Part shown: positions 1 through 8,856 of the stretch, one piece after another | Position numbering within the stretch: position 1 is the first letter of the stretch | How the letters are laid out: every line of letters begins with the position of its first letter | NCBI GenBank assembly: GCA_045615885.1 | Contig: JAZLFR010000041.1 | Span: 1 to 64,000, forward strand | Direction of reading: 5' to 3' | Source: UBA1765 sp045615885 | Lineage (GTDB): Bacteria > Fibrobacterota > Fibrobacteria > Fibrobacterales > Fibrobacteraceae | DNA: 64,000 nt | Made by a program: the position numbers and the translations under genes | The notes under the pieces: generated by a model | Seen by the model: the letters and a program-made list of their open reading frames with translations, nothing else | Database searches by the model: none | What the model was told of the DNA's origin: nothing

Positions 1-343
1 GAAGATGGAAGAATGAAATTATTAGTTGATAACTAAGTCGAGCGTCGCAAAAATAAACTTGTTTATTTTTATGACCGAGACGCATTATCAAGAATAACGA
101 AGTTATTAATTGAACATTCAGATGTCAGCCTACAGCCGACAACACTGGAAAATAACATTCACTATACCCTACACCCTAGCCCCTGTTCCCTAAATATTGG
201 AAATTAACATTCCACTAGATCCTAGCCCCTAAATCCTAGATCCTAATAACCCCTCTCGTCTCTCGTCTGTAGGCACGCTGTGCCGTTCTCTCGTCTATTC
301 TATAGACCCCTAAAACACTGGAAACCAACATTTCTCTCGTCTA
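1..343. repeat. Intergenic phrase-repeat region (left edge)
   Basis: No gene seen. It holds a perfect 10-bp inverted repeat with a 2-base loop at 49-70. It also holds recurring phrases found elsewhere in this window: GTCAGCCTACAGCCGAC (near 124 and again near 52236), a TGGAAATTAACATTCCA-type mini-hairpin (three variants), CTAGATCCTAAATCCTAG-type tracts, and CTCTCGTCT tracts. The same phrases in similar order return at 52200-52420, and reverse-complemented at 28806-29140. It lies beyond the 3' end of the minus-strand lipoprotein gene. Confidence 0.75.
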
Positions 344-922
344 TCACAGTCTCGGCAGTCTGAGCGTTTGCCCGGCTTCCGGGTGTTCCACGGATACGCC
401 CGGGTTGAGTGACTGCAAAACGGAGAGCGCATAAAAGCGGGGGAGTGTCTTTGCTTCCTTGCCGTAGGTACGCACGAGGGCTGTCATGGCGTCTTCGCTG
501 TCCTTAACCGTGACTGTGATGTACAGGCTCCTGTTGCTTGGGTCGGACTGCCATTTGGAGATGGCGCTTGCAAAGCGTTCGGCGAATGGCTTTGTTGCTT
601 GCTTGGGTTTGTCTGCGTCTGCCGGTCTAGGCTGCTTTGACTTTTCTGCCTTGGCCTGCTTGCCTGTTTTTGGCAGGGCAAGGGTAGGGGCCTCGAAGGC
701 GTTCAATGAAATGTTCGGGCGCGTATCGACGGTGTCTTTGCGTAGTGGTTCGGCCTTAAGTACGGAATCAAGGGAGGCTACGTAGGCGCTGTCGGGCCAT
801 TCCAGGAGCACATATTTTTTGCCGATTTCTAGATGCTCGAAAGAGGAGTCGTTACTGCAGGCTACTAAAAATGTTAAAACACCCACAGAAACCAAAGCTC
901 TCCAAAAATTATGTGTTTGCAT
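344..922 (-). CDS. Lipoprotein with LysM-like C-terminus
   Basis: A 192-residue protein with a lipoprotein signal peptide: the lipobox LVAC places the lipidated Cys near residue 22, followed by SNDSS. The middle (about 80-110) is a Lys/Pro/Ala-rich linker likely to span periplasm or wall space. The last 50 residues end in LNPGVSVEHPEAGQTLRLP, which resembles the second half of a LysM peptidoglycan-binding repeat (LNP...aGqtLrLP). An AGAGG ribosome binding site lies about 10 bases before the ATG. Secretion is well supported; LysM identity is inferred from a short match. Confidence 0.7.
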   Translation of the reverse strand: MQTHNFWRALVSVGVLTFLVACSNDSSFEHLEIGKKYVLLEWPDSAYVASLDSVLKAEPLRKDTVDTRPNISLNAFEAPTLALPKTGKQAKAEKSKQPRPADADKPKQATKPFAERFASAISKWQSDPSNRSLYITVTVKDSEDAMTALVRTYGKEAKTLPRFYALSVLQSLNPGVSVEHPEAGQTLRLPRL

Positions 923-1234
923 AAAACGAAACCTCTATATGCTTGGCAATACTTTCTTTAAAAGATAGAATTTAAGAATCTCCCCGAAATAGTTTTTTTT
1001 GTAAGAAAATGTAGTTGTAAAAAATGTTGTGCATTGATTTTATCATTTTGGGCTGGTGAAAATATCCTTTGAACAGCATTTTATCTTTATTTTAGGCAGA
1101 AATTCTCCCATAAAATATTGTTTTCTCTAGTTTTCTTGCCCTTAGCCTCTAGATCCTAGCCTCTAATCACTTGCCAAAACACAAAAAATCTTCTACATTT
1201 GGCGCACCGACACTATCTTACATAGGAATTCAAC
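923..1234. other. Divergent intergenic region
   Basis: AT-rich spacer between the minus-strand lipoprotein and rpmE2. No small gene or RNA is recognisable. A short CTAG-rich phrase (near 1145-1165) precedes the rpmE2 promoter box at 1194. Confidence 0.6.
1194..1201 (+). promoter_or_regulatory. Putative -7 box TACATTTG of rpmE2
   Basis: TACATTTG matches the Bacteroidetes-type TAnnTTTG element. It lies 33 bases before the rpmE2 ATG, so this mRNA would have a short leader containing an AGGAAT ribosome binding site, unlike the tighter spacing seen at other genes here. Confidence 0.55.
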
Positions 1235-1543
1235 ATGAAAGAAGGAATCCATCCTAATTATAATCCAGTTGTGTTCGTCGATGCGAATACGGGTAAGGAA
1301 TACATCACCCGCTCCACGAAGTCTTCCGCTGAAAAGAAGACAATCGATGGGGTCGAATATAGCGTGATCTCTCTCGAAATTACTGCTGACTCCCATCCGT
1401 TCTGGACTGGTAAGCAGCATCGCGTTGACACTGCTGGCCGTATCGATAGCTTCAACAAGCGTTTCGGCGGTGGTGCTAACATCACTTCTGCAAAGCGTAA
1501 GACCCGCAAGGCTGTTCCGGCCGCTGCAGAAGAAGCTAAGTAA
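1235..1543 (+). CDS. rpmE2: Ribosomal protein bL31, type B
   Basis: A 102-residue large-subunit ribosomal protein. The start MKEGIHPNYNPVVFVD, the SHPFWTG segment and the GGGANITSAKRKTRK end fit bL31. It contains no cysteine, so it is the zinc-independent (type B / C-minus) form that in many bacteria replaces the zinc-binding form under zinc limitation. The Ala/Glu tail extends a little beyond the usual length of about 85-90. It is monocistronic: own promoter upstream, strong terminator immediately after. No Zur-like operator was identified by eye. Confidence 0.95.
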   Translation: MKEGIHPNYNPVVFVDANTGKEYITRSTKSSAEKKTIDGVEYSVISLEITADSHPFWTGKQHRVDTAGRIDSFNKRFGGGANITSAKRKTRKAVPAAAEEAK

Positions 1544-1558
1544 TTTAGCTGGCTTTAA

Positions 1559-1580
1559 CCCTCCCACAGGGAGGGTTTTT
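1559..1580 (+). terminator. Intrinsic terminator of rpmE2
   Basis: Perfect 7-bp stem CCCTCCC/GGGAGGG with a 3-base loop, followed by five T. Confidence 0.9.
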
Positions 1581-1754
1581 GCGTTAAGAAGCAATCTCAC
1601 TACTGGAGTTCAGCAACAGAGTATTTTTTGCGATGTATTAGGAATGTTTTTTTGCAGGGCGCTCGATTGCAGCTGTGAAATGCGTTTTCGAAAAATCTGT
1701 TTTCTGTCCTCTATCTTCTTATTTCTTAATTATTGGAAATAACTAGGGAACCTT

Positions 1755-2585
1755 ATGAAAAAGCAACTTACTATTTGCGCAGCCGCTTTGATCGCACTCG
1801 CTATGACTGGCTGCGAAACCAAGGGTGACGTCGAAGGCGTCGTCATGGATCCGTTTACTGGCAAGGCTGTTGAAATGCCGACCGTCTGGATGGACTCTAC
1901 AGTGTTCTCCACCCAGAAGGAAAAGTATGAATTCAAGGCTGAACTCAAGAATGGTACCTTCAAGTTCGTTGGCGTTCCTGCCGGTGACTACTTGATCAAG
2001 ACCCGCCGCAACAAGTATGTTCTTGGTCAGCAGCGTTTCTCTACCACTGCCGAAAACCCGAACGCCAAGCTTACTCTCTATAGCTACAGCGACCAGGTGA
2101 AGCCGGGCCTTTACAAGGAAGGCGCAGCTGAAAGCGCAGACAAGGTAGAATCTGCAAAGATCAGCAACGACCACGTTCTTTTCTCTGCAACCTGTAAGGA
2201 ATCCATTGCAGGCTACCGCCAGACCATGCCGAACACAGCAAAGGATGCCAAGAAGGGCTCTACTGTAGATCTCCCGGCTCCGACCGTTGTTGACGCTGCT
2301 ATCAAGGTTATTTACCAGTTCAAGAGCTCCGTGACTGTTCCTGTCGAAGCATCTGTCTTCCCGGCAGTTGTTGCTCCGGTTGCATCCCACAAGGATTGCT
2401 CTGGTTTCGATGCAAAGGACAAGAACGGCGTGTTTGCCAAGGCTGACGCAGGCACCAAGCTTAACGTGGCTTACCTTGCAGAAGGTTTGTTCGAAATCTC
2501 TGGTACCCTCCCGCAGGGCAAGCAGATTTTGCAAATCTCCCAGGAAGGCAAGACTCTCCAGACTTACTACTTCGAAGTGAAGTAA
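1755..2585 (+). CDS. Lipoprotein with CarboxypepD-regulatory-like domain
   Basis: 276 residues. Lipoprotein signal MKKQLTICAAALIALAMTGC (lipobox MTGC) followed by ETKGD. Residues about 23-95 (GDVEGVVMDPFTGKAVEMP..., then NGTFKFVGVPAGDYLIKTRR) read as a carboxypeptidase-regulatory-like beta-sandwich, a fold often used for surface attachment or binding. The rest is beta-rich with no recognised motif and no catalytic signature. Codon use looks strongly biased, suggesting good expression. It stands alone with its own terminator. Exact role unknown. Confidence 0.75.
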   Translation: MKKQLTICAAALIALAMTGCETKGDVEGVVMDPFTGKAVEMPTVWMDSTVFSTQKEKYEFKAELKNGTFKFVGVPAGDYLIKTRRNKYVLGQQRFSTTAENPNAKLTLYSYSDQVKPGLYKEGAAESADKVESAKISNDHVLFSATCKESIAGYRQTMPNTAKDAKKGSTVDLPAPTVVDAAIKVIYQFKSSVTVPVEASVFPAVVAPVASHKDCSGFDAKDKNGVFAKADAGTKLNVAYLAEGLFEISGTLPQGKQILQISQEGKTLQTYYFEVK

Positions 2586-2605
2586 TATAAGCTTGTGAAA
2601 AGCAG

Positions 2606-2643
2606 ACTCCCCGCGAAGCAGAACTTCGCGGGGGAGTTTTTTT
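2606..2643 (+). terminator. Intrinsic terminator
   Basis: A 13-bp GC-rich stem, ACTCCCCGCGAAG against its complement with one bulged G, 5-base loop, then a T7 tract. Confidence 0.92.
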
Positions 2644-2738
2644 ATACCCTAAAGTTGCGCTTTGCATTTGCCTTGGTTGGCGAATTTCAAAAATTTGTCT
2701 AGTTTTTTAGCATTGAGTTTTAACTTTATATTGGAGAT

Positions 2739-3512
2739 ATGAACGTTTACTTAGTGCAGATGGATATCGCCTGGGGCGATAAGCAGAAAAACTTCGAAAA
2801 GGTGCGGAGCCTTCTGGATACGTGTGCCGTTTTGCCGGGCGGCTTGATTGTGCTGCCTGAAATGTTTGCAACAGGCTTTATGCACGCCCCGCGCGAAGAT
2901 GCTCCGGAAGATTTTGACGACGAAGATTCCGAGACCGTGAAGTTCCTTGCGCAGCTAGCAAGGGATTATGGTTGCGTTGTGCAGGGCGGTGGCATCGCTG
3001 CCGAAAAGAACCGCCTAAAGAATCACACTGGCATCTACTTTCCGGGTGAATCTGTTGAAAATGTCGGCTACGACAAAATCCATCCATTCCCTAGTGAGCG
3101 CAAGAATTTTACGGCCGGTGAAGATGTGGAAACATACCCTGTCGAAGATTTGAAGGTGTCTCCGTTTACCTGCTATGACTTGCGTTTCCCTGAACTGTTC
3201 CGCGAAGCCGTTGCTGTCGGTGCGCAGGCTTTTAGCATTGGAGCCTCTTGGCCGGTAAAGCGTCAGGAACATTTTGAAATTTTGCTGCAGGCCCGTGCAA
3301 TTGAAAATCAGGCGTACGTGTTTGGCGTGAACCGTGTTGGCCGCGATCCTTACGCCGATTACGTTGGCGGTTCCAGGATTATTTCGCCTACCGGCGAAAT
3401 TTTGGCCGAAGCTGGCGACGAAGAATGCGTTGTGACTACAGAAATTTTTAGCGAAGCTGTTATCAGCTGGCGAAACGAATTCCCCGCATTGCAGGATGCG
3501 GACTTGATTTAA
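2739..3512 (+). CDS. Carbon-nitrogen hydrolase, omega-amidase type
   Basis: 257 residues, nitrilase superfamily. The catalytic triad is visible: Glu41 (VLPEMF), Lys113 (YDKIHPF) and Cys145 (FTCYDLRFPELFR). The CYDLRFPE context and small size fit YafV/Nit2-type omega-amidases, which hydrolyse alpha-ketoglutaramate or alpha-ketosuccinamate to the keto acid and ammonia, a salvage step after glutamine or asparagine transamination. Another C-N hydrolase domain is the N-terminal half of NadE 2.5 kb downstream. It heads a same-strand run into pdxA 13 bases later. A TATATTGG box lies at 2727, four bases before the ATG, beside a GGAG. Confidence 0.88.
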   Translation: MNVYLVQMDIAWGDKQKNFEKVRSLLDTCAVLPGGLIVLPEMFATGFMHAPREDAPEDFDDEDSETVKFLAQLARDYGCVVQGGGIAAEKNRLKNHTGIYFPGESVENVGYDKIHPFPSERKNFTAGEDVETYPVEDLKVSPFTCYDLRFPELFREAVAVGAQAFSIGASWPVKRQEHFEILLQARAIENQAYVFGVNRVGRDPYADYVGGSRIISPTGEILAEAGDEECVVTTEIFSEAVISWRNEFPALQDADLI

Positions 3513-3525
3513 TTTGGAGATTGTT

Positions 3526-4533
3526 ATGTTGCCACTTCTTGTGACTATCGGTGACCCGAATGGCGTTGGCCCAGAAATCAGTGCCATGCTCATGAACATG
3601 AAATGCAAGGTGAAGCACCCGGTTGCCCTGATGGGCGACATGAAGGTTGTTCTTGCAGCGCTTGCCTCCACCGGCATCAAGCGTGAAGTCGTTAGCATTG
3701 AAGACCCTTCAGAAGCGGCAGCAGCCTGCAAGCGCGGCATGATTCCTGTGCTCAGTGCAGGTATTGAATTCAAGGAAAAAATTCAGCCGGGCAAAATTAC
3801 AAAGAAGGCGGGGGCTGCTAGCATTGGCTGGGTTCGCGCCGCCACGCAATACTGCCTCGATGGCAAGGCCGCTGCAGTCGTAACTGCTCCGCTTTGCAAG
3901 GAAGCTGTAGAAAAGACGGTTCCCGGGTTCCAGGGCCATACGGAATTCATTGGCGAAATGTGCGGGGACCCGCGCCCTGTGCTTTGCCTTGTGCACGGCG
4001 ACTGGGTCGTGGCGCACGTGAGTACTCACGTATCGCTTCGCGAAGCTTGCGATCGCGCGAACAAGGAACGCATTCTCAAGACGGCAAACTTGCTGAACGA
4101 TTTTTTGAAACGCTACAAGGGGCTTGCAAAGCCGCGCCTTGGCGTTGCCGGCTTGAACCCGCATGCGGGCGAAGGTGGCCTTTTTGGCGTTGAAGAAATT
4201 ACGCAGATTGCCCCGGCTGTGAAGGAACTAAAAAAGAAGAAGATCAATGCAACCGGCCCGCTCCCGGGCGATGTCGTGTTCCCGCAGCTTCGCAGTGGAA
4301 CTTTCGACGGCGTTGTCGCCATGTACCATGACCAGGGCCACGTGGTTACAAAGACTATGCTCTTTGACCTAGGGCAAAAGCGCAAGACTTGCGGCGTGAA
4401 TACCACGCTTGGTTTGCAGGTGATTCGCACTAGCGTTGACCATGGTACCGGCTTTGACATTGCATGGCAAGGCAAGGCCGACCCGAATTCCCTCAAGGAT
4501 GCTTTGGAACTTGCCGACAAACTGGCTAAATAA
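3526..4533 (+). CDS. pdxA: 4-hydroxythreonine-4-phosphate dehydrogenase
   Basis: 335 residues; catalyses the NAD-dependent oxidation in the DXP-dependent pyridoxal phosphate pathway. The family N-terminus LVTIGDPNGVGPEI is present, and so are the three metal-binding His contexts THVSL, NPHAGEGG and MYHDQGH. The start is ATG 3526, which has a GGAG ribosome binding site six bases upstream; a TTG 12 bases earlier is in frame but overlaps that site. It follows the omega-amidase by 13 bases and precedes a Nudix gene, so these three are probably one transcript. Confidence 0.95.
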   Translation: MLPLLVTIGDPNGVGPEISAMLMNMKCKVKHPVALMGDMKVVLAALASTGIKREVVSIEDPSEAAAACKRGMIPVLSAGIEFKEKIQPGKITKKAGAASIGWVRAATQYCLDGKAAAVVTAPLCKEAVEKTVPGFQGHTEFIGEMCGDPRPVLCLVHGDWVVAHVSTHVSLREACDRANKERILKTANLLNDFLKRYKGLAKPRLGVAGLNPHAGEGGLFGVEEITQIAPAVKELKKKKINATGPLPGDVVFPQLRSGTFDGVVAMYHDQGHVVTKTMLFDLGQKRKTCGVNTTLGLQVIRTSVDHGTGFDIAWQGKADPNSLKDALELADKLAK

Positions 4534-4554
4534 AAAAAAGCGGAGGCCGCCTTT

Positions 4555-5274
4555 ATGACCTACACATTCTCTCCAGAAATTGCAGAAGCTGATCACGAAG
4601 CAATTGTCAATTCTTCATTGTTTAAGGATTGGCTTGCAAAGGCTTCGGCTAAGTTCAATGTGACGGCAATCCATTTTTCGTCTGTCGATTTTCGCTTTAA
4701 CGGCAAGGCTCCACTCTTTATAAAGCTGCGTGCTACGGCGACTCTCCCTGATGGTAAGCCCGTGCATGGTATTGTGCTTGTGCGTGGTAATGCAGTTGCC
4801 GTGCTGCCTGTGCTCTGGTGCGAAGGCAAGCCGTACTTGCTGCTTGTGCGTCAGCCGCGTTTCCCGATTACGGAAACTGCCTCCCTTGAAATTCCGGCAG
4901 GCATTTTGGATTGGTCTGGCGATTATCGCAAGGTGGCTCTTTCTGAACTCAAGGAAGAGGCCCAGATTGAGGTGGATGATTCCGAGCTTATCGACTTGAC
5001 CGGCTTTTGGCATGAGCCAGGTGTAGAAGGCTTTGCCGCAAGCTGCGGCTTGCTTGACGAACGCATTCGTTTGTATGCAATCGAACGCAATGTGACCCGC
5101 GAAGAGCTCGAAGCGATGAACAACAAGGAACAGAGCTACACCGAAGAAGAAGAATGGATTCGTACAGAAGTTTTGCCGTATGAAGAAGCTTCTCACAAAT
5201 TTGTAGATGGCAAGAATTTGATTGCCCTGTTTATCTACGAACGCTGGCTGAAAGCCCAGGGTCGAAGCTTGTAA
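4555..5274 (+). CDS. Nudix hydrolase, NUDT14/ADP-sugar diphosphatase-like
   Basis: 239 residues. The central part carries a Nudix helix: PAGILD...ALSELKEEAQIEV keeps the catalytic Glu residues of REUxEE, but Arg is replaced by Ser and the following Gly by Gln, and the upstream GX5E Glu is Gly. The overall shape (PAG-x-LD-x-x-GD insertion, C-terminal VLPYEE...NLIALFIYERWL) resembles the plant NUDT14 group of ADP-sugar diphosphatases rather than MutT. A canonical GGAGG precedes the ATG. Substrate cannot be told from sequence. Likely co-transcribed with pdxA. Confidence 0.82.
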   Translation: MTYTFSPEIAEADHEAIVNSSLFKDWLAKASAKFNVTAIHFSSVDFRFNGKAPLFIKLRATATLPDGKPVHGIVLVRGNAVAVLPVLWCEGKPYLLLVRQPRFPITETASLEIPAGILDWSGDYRKVALSELKEEAQIEVDDSELIDLTGFWHEPGVEGFAASCGLLDERIRLYAIERNVTREELEAMNNKEQSYTEEEEWIRTEVLPYEEASHKFVDGKNLIALFIYERWLKAQGRSL

Positions 5275-5289
5275 AAAAAACACGATTTC

Positions 5290-5297
5290 TATATTTT
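5290..5297 (+). promoter_or_regulatory. Putative -7 box of nadE, 6 bases from ATG
   Basis: TATATTTT followed by TG. No Shine-Dalgarno sequence lies between it and the ATG at 5304. This predicts a start of transcription at or next to the start codon. Confidence 0.55.
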
Positions 5298-5303
5298 TGC
5301 ATT

Positions 5304-7124
5304 ATGAAAATCTACGCCGTACAAATGCATATTGAGCCGGGGCACCCGGAAAAGAATTTTGAAACCATGCGCAAGGCGATTGCCCGTGCAAAGGACGCGA
5401 AGGTTGACCTTGTAGTGTTCCCGGAAATGGCTTTGCCGGGCTACTTGATTGGTGACCTTTGGGAAGAAATTTCTTTCGTGGAAACCTGCGAAGAATATGG
5501 TCGCAAGGTTGCGGCTCTCGCAGATGGCATTGACATTTTGTTCGGCAATGTGGCCCGTGATGGTGAACGTGGCGAAAGCGGTCGCCCCAAGCTCTACAAT
5601 GCCGCATTCTATGCAACGAAGGGTGAGTTTGCAACGCTCGTGAACATAGGCGATGTCAAGCGCAACTTTTTGCCCAAGACCCTTTTGCCCTGCTACCGCG
5701 AATTTGACGAACCACGCTATTTTTCTGACTTGCGAAAGCTTGCTCAAAAAAATAATCTGCGCATTGAAGATGTTTTGCAGCCTTATACGCGCGAAGATGG
5801 AACAAAAATCGGCATCTTCATTTGCGAAGATGGTTGGGATGACATTTATCCGGTCAAGCCTTCTGCAATTCTTGCTGGCAAGATGGGCGAGGGCGATGTG
5901 CTCATCAACATTTCCTGCTCGCCCTATACAATCGGCAAGGGTGCCGCCCGCAATCGAGTGTTCTCCGCACATGCTCGCAACGGCAAGCTCCCGCTTTTGT
6001 ACCTGAACTCCGTCGGCACGCAGAACAACGGCAAGAACATTTACGCCTTCGAAGGCGATTCCTGCCTGTACGATGCAAGCGGCATGGAAATGTTTACTTT
6101 CCCGTCATTCAAGACTGCAGAAGTTGTGATCGAAGTGAACAAGTACGGAGTGCTTGTCGATGGAACTCCGGCTGAGCCGTTCCCGTCTGACATTGCGGAA
6201 GTTCGCGCTGCCCTCGTGTACATGATTCGCGAAAACCTGAAGCGTTTCCATGTGGAACGCATAGTCATCGGTGCTAGCGGCGGTATTGACAGTGCCGTTT
6301 CTGCTGCGCTTTATTCCGAAGCTATAGGCCCGCAGAACGTGTTCCTTGTGAACATGCCTACAAAGTTCAATTCCGCGACGACCCGCAATGCGGCAAAGGA
6401 ACTGGCCGATAACCTCGGCTGCCCGTACATGGTCGCTCCGATTTCCGATGTAATTGAATCGGTTCGTAGTACGCTTTCTAAGTGCAGCTTTGAACGCAAC
6501 GATACCAAGATGGATGTTACAGGAATCCATTTTGAAAACTTGCAGGCTCGCACTCGTTCCGCTAGCATTCTAGCGACGATCGCTTCCGTAGTTGGAGCAG
6601 CGTTTACTTGCAACGGCAACAAGAGTGAAGTCACCGTTGGCTACTGCACTCTTTACGGTGATACCTCTGGCATTCTCTGTGCGCTTGGCGACCTGTGGAA
6701 AATGCAGGTTTATGCATTGGCCGAAGAATATAATCGTGAACGCAGAATTATTCCGCAGGCAAGTATCGACATTCCGGCAAGCGCAGAACTTAGCGATGCC
6801 CAGAATGTTGATGAAGGCAAGGGCGACCCGATTATTTACCCATACCACGACAAGCTCTTTGCATTCTGGATGGAACGCTGGAATAGAAATTCCCTGCAAG
6901 ATGCAGAAAACGCTCTGGACGACGGCACGCTCTGCGAAAAGCTCGGTGTAGATCCGGAATACTTTGCAAAAATTTTCCCGACCAAGGAAGCCGCGAAGGA
7001 TGACATGCGTTTGTGGTGGCGCCGCTACAAGGGCATTGCTCTTGCCAAGCGTATTCAGATGCCGCCGATTCTTTCTGTAAGCCGTCGCGCCTATGGTTTT
7101 GATTACCGCGAAGCGCAGATGTGA
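5304..7124 (+). CDS. nadE: Glutamine-dependent NAD+ synthetase
   Basis: 606 residues, the two-domain form that makes NAD+ from deamido-NAD+, ATP and glutamine. The N-terminal C-N hydrolase (glutaminase) domain shows the triad Glu (FPEMALPGYLIGD), Lys (KTLLPCYREFDE) and Cys (FICEDGWDD). The C-terminal synthetase domain has the ATP P-loop SGGIDSAVSAALY, then TRSASILATIAS and GNKSEVTVGYCTLYGD. Length is typical for this type. No ribosome binding site is seen; the start is set by the first ATG after the promoter box at 5290. Confidence 0.96.
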   Translation: MKIYAVQMHIEPGHPEKNFETMRKAIARAKDAKVDLVVFPEMALPGYLIGDLWEEISFVETCEEYGRKVAALADGIDILFGNVARDGERGESGRPKLYNAAFYATKGEFATLVNIGDVKRNFLPKTLLPCYREFDEPRYFSDLRKLAQKNNLRIEDVLQPYTREDGTKIGIFICEDGWDDIYPVKPSAILAGKMGEGDVLINISCSPYTIGKGAARNRVFSAHARNGKLPLLYLNSVGTQNNGKNIYAFEGDSCLYDASGMEMFTFPSFKTAEVVIEVNKYGVLVDGTPAEPFPSDIAEVRAALVYMIRENLKRFHVERIVIGASGGIDSAVSAALYSEAIGPQNVFLVNMPTKFNSATTRNAAKELADNLGCPYMVAPISDVIESVRSTLSKCSFERNDTKMDVTGIHFENLQARTRSASILATIASVVGAAFTCNGNKSEVTVGYCTLYGDTSGILCALGDLWKMQVYALAEEYNRERRIIPQASIDIPASAELSDAQNVDEGKGDPIIYPYHDKLFAFWMERWNRNSLQDAENALDDGTLCEKLGVDPEYFAKIFPTKEAAKDDMRLWWRRYKGIALAKRIQMPPILSVSRRAYGFDYREAQM

Positions 7125-7212
7125 TGAGTAAGAATAAGATGCAAGAGCAAGATGCACGCATGGCCGCGATGGCATCCCCTGTTCTCTGTCTTCTTATATA
7201 TTAGGAGTATGT

Positions 7213-8832
7213 ATGTTTAAAAAGTTGTTGCCAGTTTCTTTGGCGCTCGGTGTGAGCGCAGCGCTTGCAGCCTCCGTGACAGTGAACGTAAATGACACCA
7301 AGCAGTCCGTTGTTGGTTTTGGCGGCGGTAGTGTCTATTATCAAAATTGGCTTGCCAATCTTTCTAAAGATGATCAGAAGGATCTTTTTGATACTGCTTT
7401 TACAGGTTTGAATCTTTCTTTTCTTCGCATAGCGAACTGGCTTCAAGATGACTCCAAGGATTTGTCTGAAGATGTGATGATCGTAAAGGCGGCAAAGGAA
7501 CGTCTTGGCGATCATCTGAAAATCGAAATGTCTAGCTGGTCTGCTCCAGGAAGTTTGAAGGGTAGTGGTGGGCTTAATGGGTATGAAGCTGGAGGCGATT
7601 CTTCTAAGGCAAGCTTGAAAAAGTCATCTTCCGATCCGTATGGAAAATACGCTTATTCGGAATTTGCAGCATGGTGGAAAAAGTCCTATCAAAAATATTC
7701 CGAGTTGGGCATAGCTCCTGATTACATTTCGTTCCAGAACGAACCGGATATGTTTGCAGGTTATGAAGAGACGCTTTTCGATCCGACGGAAAGCGATCGG
7801 AAGGCTGGCTATGCACAGGCTTTGAACGCCATGTACGATGCCTTTGCTGGTGTTTCCCCGCGCCCGGCAATTCTTGGGCCGGAACCTCTTGGCATTGGCT
7901 ATGGAAATTTCCAGAAGTACATGAACGCCTTGGATGATAGCAAGCTTGATGGTTACGCCTATCATCTATACCACGCCAATAACAACTCGTCTCTTCAGCC
8001 AAAGGATTATTACCTGGACCCGGAAAGCATTCGCTCGGCTATGTCTTCGATTGGATCTAAGTACGGAACTGGCTCGAAACCTTTGGTCATGACTGAATTT
8101 TGCCCGATGCAGGATGATCCTCTTGAATCAGACATGGTGGGCCTTGCTCACATAATGCAGATCGGTTTTACGGAAGGCATGCTGAATGGATATATTGCCT
8201 GGGAATTGTTCTATGGCTATCACAGCCAGATGATTGCCATTTGCCCGGGGAAAGGTTGGGATTTGACTGGGGAAGGCAAGTTTGTTTGCTCGGGAAAATA
8301 CATCAAGATTAATCCGGAATACCACGCAATGCGACACTATTCCAAGTTCGTGAATCCGGGCTGGAAAGTTGTTTCTGCAAAGGCTGACGAATCTGCTCTG
8401 AAGACGGTGGCCTTCAAGAGTGCAGATGGAGATTCTGTTTCTGTAATCGTGATCAATACCGGCAACGCTGCCGTTAACCTCGATGCGCCTGCATTTGACG
8501 GTTACACAGCCGTTCATGCAGTGCAGTCTGTTGAAAACGGCGAAAAGAGTTCTGCCATGAAGATTGCGGCTAGCTATGCTTTGCCGGCCAGATCCATTAC
8601 GACGCTCGTATTCTACAATCCTGCTTTGTCTGGCGTTAGGGTGGCCCCGAAGTTTGCTTCTGAAATTTTGCAGAACACGAATGTTGTCGTATTCGATTTG
8701 AACGGTAACCAGGTTTGGAAAGGCTTGCAAAGGAATGCTATTGCTGCCGATGGCTCGCTCAGGCTCGATGTTCGCCAGGGCATGTACATTGTAAAGAGCA
8801 AAGCCGGCATTGTGAAGGCAATCAAGAAATAA
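7213..8832 (+). CDS. Secreted GH30 glycoside hydrolase with C-terminal sorting-like tail
   Basis: 539 residues. Signal peptide ending near ALAASVTV. The catalytic (beta/alpha)8 domain spans about 25-400, with acid/base Glu177 (SFQNEPDM) and nucleophile Glu295 (VMTEFCPMQ), the arrangement of family GH30 (glucuronoxylanases, glucosylceramidases and relatives). A beta-sandwich segment follows, then the last 60 residues read VVVFDLNGNQVWKG...QGMYIVKSKAGIVKAIKK, a close resemblance to C-terminal sorting domains of type IX secretion cargo. A xylan-degrading role is likely for a fibre degrader, but the subfamily is not determined. Confidence 0.87.
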   Translation: MFKKLLPVSLALGVSAALAASVTVNVNDTKQSVVGFGGGSVYYQNWLANLSKDDQKDLFDTAFTGLNLSFLRIANWLQDDSKDLSEDVMIVKAAKERLGDHLKIEMSSWSAPGSLKGSGGLNGYEAGGDSSKASLKKSSSDPYGKYAYSEFAAWWKKSYQKYSELGIAPDYISFQNEPDMFAGYEETLFDPTESDRKAGYAQALNAMYDAFAGVSPRPAILGPEPLGIGYGNFQKYMNALDDSKLDGYAYHLYHANNNSSLQPKDYYLDPESIRSAMSSIGSKYGTGSKPLVMTEFCPMQDDPLESDMVGLAHIMQIGFTEGMLNGYIAWELFYGYHSQMIAICPGKGWDLTGEGKFVCSGKYIKINPEYHAMRHYSKFVNPGWKVVSAKADESALKTVAFKSADGDSVSVIVINTGNAAVNLDAPAFDGYTAVHAVQSVENGEKSSAMKIAASYALPARSITTLVFYNPALSGVRVAPKFASEILQNTNVVVFDLNGNQVWKGLQRNAIAADGSLRLDVRQGMYIVKSKAGIVKAIKK

Positions 8833-8840
8833 AAATTTCT

Positions 8841-8848
8841 TATATTTC
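8841..8848 (+). promoter_or_regulatory. Putative -7 box of dnaB, 8 bases from ATG
   Basis: TATATTTC then G, just 3' of the GH30 stop codon; no ribosome binding site before the ATG at 8857. Confidence 0.5.
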
Positions 8849-8856
8849 GCTAGTCT

